Shown piece after piece: positions 59,320-64,000 of a stretch of DNA of 64,000 bases. The stretch comes from Croceicoccus gelatinilyticus (GTDB taxonomy: Bacteria > Pseudomonadota > Alphaproteobacteria > Sphingomonadales > Sphingomonadaceae), in assembly GCF_018398395.1 (NCBI RefSeq), contig NZ_JAHCBF010000002.1, positions 496,001 through 560,000 on the forward strand, read 5' to 3'. A program made the translations under genes and the position numbers. The notes under the pieces were generated by a model. That model worked only from the letters and a program-made list of their open reading frames with translations, was not told where the DNA came from and made no database searches. Each line of letters opens with the position of its first letter. Position 1 is the first letter of the stretch.

Positions 59320-59678
59320 TCGGGAATGACCAGTTCACGGCCGATCCGGGCCTCGACGCGCATGTAGCGCCAGAGCCGGTATTCACCGACCTCGATCGTG
59401 CGGAAGAAATTGCAGGCGGCCTGCACGGTCGCGCGGTCGGGGACATCGGCAAGGATGTAGAACGTCCACGGCCAGCCATTGGGCGATGTCCCCACCATCG
59501 TTTCGTCATCGTCCAGAGTGCCCAGAACGGTCACGCCCGGCAGGTCGCGAATGCCTTTCAGCATTTCACCGGTCGCGGTCCAGACCTTGCCGATCTCGTC
59601 ACCGGGGAGATCGAAAAAGTTCTGCAGTACGGCGCCGCAGAACAGGACGCGCAGCGGCTTGGTAGGGGTATCGGTCAC
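59316..59678 (-). CDS. iacB: Small protein, IacB-like
   Basis: A 120-residue protein starting MTDTPTKPLRVLF. It resembles a small ferredoxin-like (ABM/EthD-type) alpha-beta fold with WTFYILADVPDRATV. Known iac clusters have an IacB of similar size right after iacA, with no assigned activity. It lies between iacA (20 bases) and the SDR. Confidence 0.65.
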   Translation of the reverse strand: MTDTPTKPLRVLFCGAVLQNFFDLPGDEIGKVWTATGEMLKGIRDLPGVTVLGTLDDDETMVGTSPNGWPWTFYILADVPDRATVQAACNFFRTIEVGEYRLWRYMRVEARIGRELVIPE

Positions 59679-59698
59679 GTGGATGTTCCTTCTTGGAT

Positions 59699-60859
59699 TC
59701 AGGGATAGCCGGCGGGCGTATCAAGGTCGAACATGACCCGTCCGGCGCTCTGGAAGGTGCCTTCGGCAAGGAAAGCGTGCTGCGCGACGACAAGGGCATC
59801 GTGCAGGAAAGCCGAGAGCGGGTGATCGTTGTAGATGCCCGTCGTGCCGGAAAGGTTGAACGCCATCTGCGCGACGTCACAACCCGCACGGGCAACGTTG
59901 CTGGACGCAAGGCGCAGCATCATGGCTTGCTTGTCGCTGGCCGGGTCGCCCGCGCAAAGCGTGGCCCAGGCATCTTCGGTCGCCTCGTAAAAGAACGCGC
60001 GGGCGGACCGCAGCTTGGCTTCGGCCTTGGCGACTTCGGTCTGCACGTAGGGCCGATTGGCTAGCGTCGGCGCGCCCGTGATCGAACCGCGCCCGGCGGC
60101 CATGGCGACCAGTTCGTCAAGCGCGGCACGGCCGACGCCCACGCCAACAATGGCAAGGACCTGCGCGGCAAAAGCCATCGCGGGATAGCGATAGAGCGGG
60201 GAATCGAGGCTTGGCGCGCTGCCACGAACGAAAGTCCAGTCATCGCTGACGACTGCGTCCTTAACCACAATGTCGTGGCTGCCCGTTCCGCGCAGGCCGA
60301 TGACGTCCCAGTTATCCTCGATCGTGGCGCTGCTCGACGGCATGACCGCCATGCGCGGAAGTCCGCCGCCCTCTTCATCGACCTTGATACCGACACCGAT
60401 GAGGTCCGCCCCGGTAGAGCCGCTGCCGAAAGGCCAGCGGCCCGAAATCTTGAGCCCGCCTTCACAGCGCTCTGCCTTTTGCGGCGGGAACAGCGCACCG
60501 GCGAAGATGACGTCGGGGCCGTCGGCATAAATCTTGGCCAGCGTCGCTTCGGGAAGCGCCGCCAAGTACATGCTGGACACGCCAAAGCTTGCCACCCAAC
60601 CTACCGAACCATCGGCCGTTGCAAGCGTTTCGACGTATTCGAGGAAGCGGGCAGGCGTCGTTTCCATGCCGCCATAGCGCTTGGCGACAAGCGCGCGGTA
60701 AGTGCCAAAACCGCGGAGCCTTTCGACGACGTCGCGCGGCAACCTGCCTAGCGCTGCAAACTCACCGCGACGCTGCCGCATTTCGGCAAGAAAGCTCTCA
60801 GGTACCTCGAGGAACTCGGCTTCCTGATCGGGAACGGGCGGCGCGGTCATCGTGTTCAT
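59699..60859 (-). CDS. iacA: Acyl-CoA-dehydrogenase-fold flavin monooxygenase, IacA-like
   Basis: The 386-residue protein has the acyl-CoA dehydrogenase fold used by group D flavin monooxygenases: N-terminal helical domain, a beta domain with GRWPFGSGSTGADLI and GLRGTGSHDIVV, and a C-terminal helical bundle. IacA hydroxylates indole-3-acetate in the first step, using reduced flavin from IacG. GGGGAAA precedes the ATG. The promoter with TTGACA at 60975-60970 carries the shared operator-like sequence. Confidence 0.82.
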   Translation of the reverse strand: MNTMTAPPVPDQEAEFLEVPESFLAEMRQRRGEFAALGRLPRDVVERLRGFGTYRALVAKRYGGMETTPARFLEYVETLATADGSVGWVASFGVSSMYLAALPEATLAKIYADGPDVIFAGALFPPQKAERCEGGLKISGRWPFGSGSTGADLIGVGIKVDEEGGGLPRMAVMPSSSATIEDNWDVIGLRGTGSHDIVVKDAVVSDDWTFVRGSAPSLDSPLYRYPAMAFAAQVLAIVGVGVGRAALDELVAMAAGRGSITGAPTLANRPYVQTEVAKAEAKLRSARAFFYEATEDAWATLCAGDPASDKQAMMLRLASSNVARAGCDVAQMAFNLSGTTGIYNDHPLSAFLHDALVVAQHAFLAEGTFQSAGRVMFDLDTPAGYP

Positions 60860-60949
60860 GGGCTTTCCCCTGGTTTCTGGCCAGCAATTCGAGGCGGGAT
60901 GCTTTTGCGGCCGGTTTTATGGCCTGCGCTACCTCGGCTCGACTCATAT

Positions 60950-60980
60950 TGGTTGCATAATACTATAAATGTCAACTATT
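60950..60980 (-). promoter_or_regulatory. iacA promoter region with shared MarR-type operator half
   Basis: On the minus strand AATAGTTGACA includes a consensus -35 TTGACA (60975-60970). The plus-strand 10-mer GTCAACTATT (60971-60980) is identical to part of the operator at 56789-56798. The -10 box is not clear (CAATAT is a candidate). Confidence 0.5.
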
Positions 60981-61065
60981 GGAATGCAGCGAGCGAGATT
61001 GCTCCTTCACAAGGCATGGGATACTCGGACACGTGAAAAGAACGAATCTGCCGAGAGGAAACGCG

Positions 61066-61536
61066 ATGGAGCCAGTCGTTGAGGACAGGCCGGAAGACAG
61101 CGGGAAAGATGCCTTCGTCATGGAGGACTGGCCGTTCTACTGGCTTGCCCGCTTTTCGGGGCGGTACAACCAGCAGATGGAAAAGTCGCTGAAGGCCATC
61201 GGGCTGGACATCCCGCAATGGCGCGTGCTGATGGCCCTGCGGGACAGTGACAGCCTTGGCGTCGGGGAAATCGCCGACCACGCCATCATCAAGCTGCCGA
61301 CGATGACCAAGATCGTGAAGCGCATGGAGGCCGAGGGCCTTATCGCCTGCACCCAACGCGAAAGCGATCACCGGGTCACCGACGTCAGCCTGACCCCGCG
61401 CGGCATGGAAGCCAGCGAAAAGGCGTGGGACATCGCGCACCGCATCTACGCTCGCGCGTTCGAGGACGTATCCGAAAAGGACATCGCCCGCCTGAACAAG
61501 CTGCTGCGCGTGGTCACTCGCAACATCGTGGAGTGA
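61066..61536 (+). CDS. Second MarR-family regulator
   Basis: A 156-residue protein starting MEPVVEDRPED. It has WRVLMALRDSDSLGVGEIAD and IKLPTMTKIVKRMEAEGL and the wing RESDHRVTDVSL, clearly homologous to the other MarR in the island (both have an EDWPFYWL or YDAWPFYWL N-terminal helix). AGAGGAA lies 7 bases before the ATG. It is divergent from iacA, so it may control iacABEG while the other MarR controls iacHICD, or both act on both. Confidence 0.8.
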   Translation: MEPVVEDRPEDSGKDAFVMEDWPFYWLARFSGRYNQQMEKSLKAIGLDIPQWRVLMALRDSDSLGVGEIADHAIIKLPTMTKIVKRMEAEGLIACTQRESDHRVTDVSLTPRGMEASEKAWDIAHRIYARAFEDVSEKDIARLNKLLRVVTRNIVE

Positions 61537-61560
61537 CCGCGCGCCCGCGCCGGCATGGCT

Positions 61561-63114
61561 TCAAAGCCTGCCGGCACGGATTTCACCGTCGATATGTTCT
61601 GCCTGGCGCAGGGCAAGCGCAACGATCGTCAGCGTCGGGTTACAGCCACCTGCCGTGGGAAACAGGCTGCCGTCAGAGATGTAGAGATTTTCCACGTCGT
61701 GCGTGCGGCCATAAGGGGTGCATACGCTCTGCTTCGGATCGTCACCCATGCGCGCGGTGCCCATGTTGTGCGTTGCCGGGATGTAATCGCCCATCTCGAC
61801 AATCTGTTCTGCCCCCAGCGCTTCGTAGATGCGCCGCCCGACCTTCCAGGCATATTCCTTCATGGCGATCGTGTTGGGGTGATCTTCGTAGTGGATCACC
61901 GGCACGGGCAAACCGTTGTCGTCACGCGCTTCGGGGTGAAGCGTGATGCGGTTCGAAAGCTGTGGCGGATCCTCGCCCGTCAGCAACATGCCGGCCAGTT
62001 GGTCGTACTTGTCCAGAACCGATGTCAGGTCACGCCCCCAACCGCCGACCAGCATGTGCTTGGCAAGGATTTCGGGCGTGAACGGCACCGTCGAAATCAG
62101 GAACCCGCCTGCAAACCCGCGCGATGGATCGTGCTTGCGTTCGTCGCGCACCACGCCGGCAAGGTGCGTCTGGCGGTGAAAGTTCACCTTGCCCGGCATT
62201 ACGCCCATGACCTGAATGGTGAAGTGACGCATGTAATTGCGTCCGACCAGACCGCTCGAATTGGCAAGGCCGTCAGGATGCCGCTCGCTCTTGTTGTTGA
62301 GGAGGAGGCGCGTAGTCTCGACGACATTGCCTGCCACTGCGACGGCGCGGGCCTTCTGGGTGATCCGCTTGCCGTCCTGAAGGTACGTCACGCCCGAGAC
62401 ACGGTTGTCCTCACCAAGTTCGATCCCGACGACCATCGCCCCGGGACGCAGTTCGAAATTGCCGGTTTCTTCGGCAGCGGGTATTTCGGTGTAGAGCGTC
62501 GACCACTTGGCACCGACGGCGCAGCCCGAGGTGCAGAAGCCGAGCTGATGGCATGAAGGACGGTTGTCGCGATCGATCGAATTGATCGCCATGTTGTGCG
62601 TGTCGATGTCGGAATAACCGCACTTGCGCGCACCGGCTTCGAGCACCTTGTAGTTGTTGCCCGGCGGAAGGTGCGGATACCCGTGGGTTCCGGTAACCCC
62701 CATGCGGATTTCGGCCTTGTCGTAATAGGGCGCGATCTCTTCGGGCGGCATGGGCCAGTCGACAAGCGTCGTGTCGTCCATGTCGCCGTATGTCGTGCGC
62801 GCCTGCATCTCGTAAGGTTCGAAACGCGGGCAGGCGCCGGTCCAGTGCATGGTCGTCCCGCCAACCGTCTTGCATCCCCAGACCGGGAAATTGGGATCGG
62901 GCTTGCCCGTTGCCATGCGGGGGTCGAGCCAGGTCAGCTTGCCGAACATCTCGGCCTCGTCATTGACGATATCGCCGAAGTCCAGACGAGGCCCTGCCTC
63001 GAGGCAGACGACGCTATGACCCTTTTGCGCGAGTTCGTTGGAAAGGACGCCGCCACCTGCGCCGGAACCGATGACGACGAAAACCGAACTGTCGTCGAGC
63101 GAATATGTGGTCAA
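61561..63114 (-). CDS. GMC-family oxidoreductase (gluconate dehydrogenase-like catalytic subunit)
   Basis: The 517-residue FAD enzyme has the GSGAGGGVLS dinucleotide motif near residue 17, the CLEAGPRLD strand and a C-terminal THNMGTARMGDD (active-site His) and GGCNPTLT (Asn/His region). It overlaps the small subunit gene by 4 bases, the usual pairing in sorbitol/gluconate-type dehydrogenases. A Tat passenger is supplied by the partner. It may oxidise an alcohol linked to the island's substrate, such as a side-chain alcohol; the substrate is unknown. Confidence 0.82.
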   Translation of the reverse strand: MTTYSLDDSSVFVVIGSGAGGGVLSNELAQKGHSVVCLEAGPRLDFGDIVNDEAEMFGKLTWLDPRMATGKPDPNFPVWGCKTVGGTTMHWTGACPRFEPYEMQARTTYGDMDDTTLVDWPMPPEEIAPYYDKAEIRMGVTGTHGYPHLPPGNNYKVLEAGARKCGYSDIDTHNMAINSIDRDNRPSCHQLGFCTSGCAVGAKWSTLYTEIPAAEETGNFELRPGAMVVGIELGEDNRVSGVTYLQDGKRITQKARAVAVAGNVVETTRLLLNNKSERHPDGLANSSGLVGRNYMRHFTIQVMGVMPGKVNFHRQTHLAGVVRDERKHDPSRGFAGGFLISTVPFTPEILAKHMLVGGWGRDLTSVLDKYDQLAGMLLTGEDPPQLSNRITLHPEARDDNGLPVPVIHYEDHPNTIAMKEYAWKVGRRIYEALGAEQIVEMGDYIPATHNMGTARMGDDPKQSVCTPYGRTHDVENLYISDGSLFPTAGGCNPTLTIVALALRQAEHIDGEIRAGRL

Positions 63115-63635
63115 TTCACGTCTCCGGTAACGGGAAGCCAGTCGATGTCGTCGAAGCCGCGGTCGATGTATCCGCCGTATTCCAGCGAGGATCCTTCGTA
63201 CCCGACGAGGTCCCAGACCTTCTTGTCGCGGTAGATCAGTTCCGCCCCGCGCATCAGCAGCGCCTTGAAGAACGGCTCCTGGTCGTACTTCGCCACCATC
63301 GAACGCTGGATCGGCCAGGGCAGGTTGGCAAAAGCCGCGATGTGCGACCCGTCAAGCAGGGAGAGGCCCCGCTCAAGCTCTGCCATGCCGGGTGAGCCGT
63401 CGATCTCGGACAAGTAATCCTGCGCGACGCGAGCGTAGAACTGCGCATCCAGATCGGCATGCGGGAAAGCGACATGCAACAGCGACGCGGTTGATCGCAC
63501 TTGCGGCGACATCGCCGCGACACCGGTCTGTGCCGCCAGCGGGGCCGTGGCCACACCGGAAAGGACGGCGCATACCGCCATCCTTCCCATCAGGGCCCGG
63601 CGCGACAGGCCCATGCCTGCCACCCCGGCGCGCAT
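63111..63635 (-). CDS. Gluconate 2-dehydrogenase subunit 3 family protein, Tat signal
   Basis: The 174-residue protein has a twin-arginine signal (SRRALMGRM near residues 10-18) and hydrophobic segment, then the small-subunit fold with FPHADLDAQFYARVAQDYL. It likely carries the GMC subunit to the periplasm. Its start overlaps the TonB receptor stop (TGATG), so receptor, small subunit and GMC enzyme form one operon. Confidence 0.78.
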   Translation of the reverse strand: MRAGVAGMGLSRRALMGRMAVCAVLSGVATAPLAAQTGVAAMSPQVRSTASLLHVAFPHADLDAQFYARVAQDYLSEIDGSPGMAELERGLSLLDGSHIAAFANLPWPIQRSMVAKYDQEPFFKALLMRGAELIYRDKKVWDLVGYEGSSLEYGGYIDRGFDDIDWLPVTGDVN

Positions 63636-64000
63636 CAGAACGAATACCCGATCTTGGCGTAGTACTGACGTCCGCGATCGAACGCCTGCATGTAGAAGCC
63701 GAACGAGGGCTGATAGTCGCCGAAGGTACGGAACTTCTTGTCCGCGATGTTGTCGACGCCGACCGTCACGCTCAGCTGTTCGTCCTCGTCCTCCCAACGC
63801 AGGTTCGCGTTGAAGACGCTATACCCCGGCTGATAGAGTTCGGGCGTGTTGATGCCGTTCGCGTTGGTGAAGAAACCGGAACGATAGGACCAGTCGACGT
63901 GCGGCGTGATCATGCCCGCCGTGCCGAGGTAGAATTCCTTTTCGGCCGAAGCGCTCAACGTCCATTTCGAGACATAGACGAACTCGGAATCGAGGGTCAG
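63635..64000 (-). CDS. TonB-dependent receptor, C-terminal part (cut by window edge)
   Basis: The reading frame continues to the window edge. The visible 121 codons are the last strands of a large beta barrel: ELYQPGYSVFNANLRWE, the VTVGVDNIADKKF motif and the terminal aromatic YSF. It imports bulky or scarce nutrients across the outer membrane. Its linkage to the GMC pair suggests uptake of the substrate those enzymes use. The N-terminal plug and signal lie outside the window. Confidence 0.9.
   Translation of the reverse strand: MTLDSEFVYVSKWTLSASAEKEFYLGTAGMITPHVDWSYRSGFFTNANGINTPELYQPGYSVFNANLRWEDEDEQLSVTVGVDNIADKKFRTFGDYQPSFGFYMQAFDRGRQYYAKIGYSF

Overview
The window is high-GC alphaproteobacterial chromosome, most likely from a sphingomonad (Novosphingobium/Sphingobium/Erythrobacter relatives). 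This rests on gene content and protein style: the petABC operon, a MidA-type methyltransferase beside lgt, glnD with a probable TTG start, an OmpA-family protein, and a catabolic island ending in a TonB-dependent receptor. I could run no database search, so the genus is an inference.

Bases 1 to about 30119 are most of a lambdoid-style temperate prophage whose left end (tail and lysis genes) lies outside the window. Reading leftward from the immunity region near 22.4 kb there is one long, tightly overlapping operon: Cro-like and CII-like regulators, small unknowns, a winged-helix/cupin fusion, a ParB-like protein, a beta sliding clamp, a DnaG-like CHC2/Toprim primase, a Gp37/Gp68 (DUF5131) protein, a GapR (DUF2312) homologue and a P4-type SF3 helicase. 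An iteron-rich block at 11.05-11.34 kb is a candidate origin. A lambda-like head module follows: TerS, TerL, gpW, portal, gpC protease with a nested Nu3-like scaffold start, gpD, gpE, an FI-position protein, an FII-like connector and the first tail proteins. Reading rightward, a second operon (23.7-30.1 kb) carries small membrane and unknown proteins, an MT-A70 adenine methyltransferase, Cys-rich proteins, a DUF4326 protein and a serine recombinase. The recombinase stops 3 bases short of the 3' end of a tRNA-Gly gene. A CI/S24 repressor sits between the two operons. Copies of one 14-bp operator lie inside the spacer of both a leftward and a rightward promoter, so one repressor probably silences both arms.

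Bases 30.1-53.3 kb are host housekeeping: the tRNA, an ABM-domain protein, petABC, midA-like, lgt, glnD, an OmpA-family protein, gltX, nadE, a PilZ protein, and a signalling/transport locus (cNMP-CBS-DUF294 protein, DEDDh exonuclease, DUF4212 plus sodium-solute symporter, and a giant hybrid histidine kinase with a symporter-like sensor).

Bases 53.3-64.0 kb are a catabolic island whose gene set matches the indole-3-acetate (iac) pathway: IacA, B, C, D, E, G, H, I and a MarR regulator. It also carries a hydratase-family protein, a second MarR regulator, a Tat-exported GMC oxidoreductase pair and a TonB receptor cut by the window edge. No IacF-type ferredoxin is visible.

The most unusual signal is a short GC-rich hairpin-prone DNA element. 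Five copies occur within 1.7 kb of the rightward prophage operon. They lie in three different genes and two reading frames, including an in-frame insert in the adenine methyltransferase.
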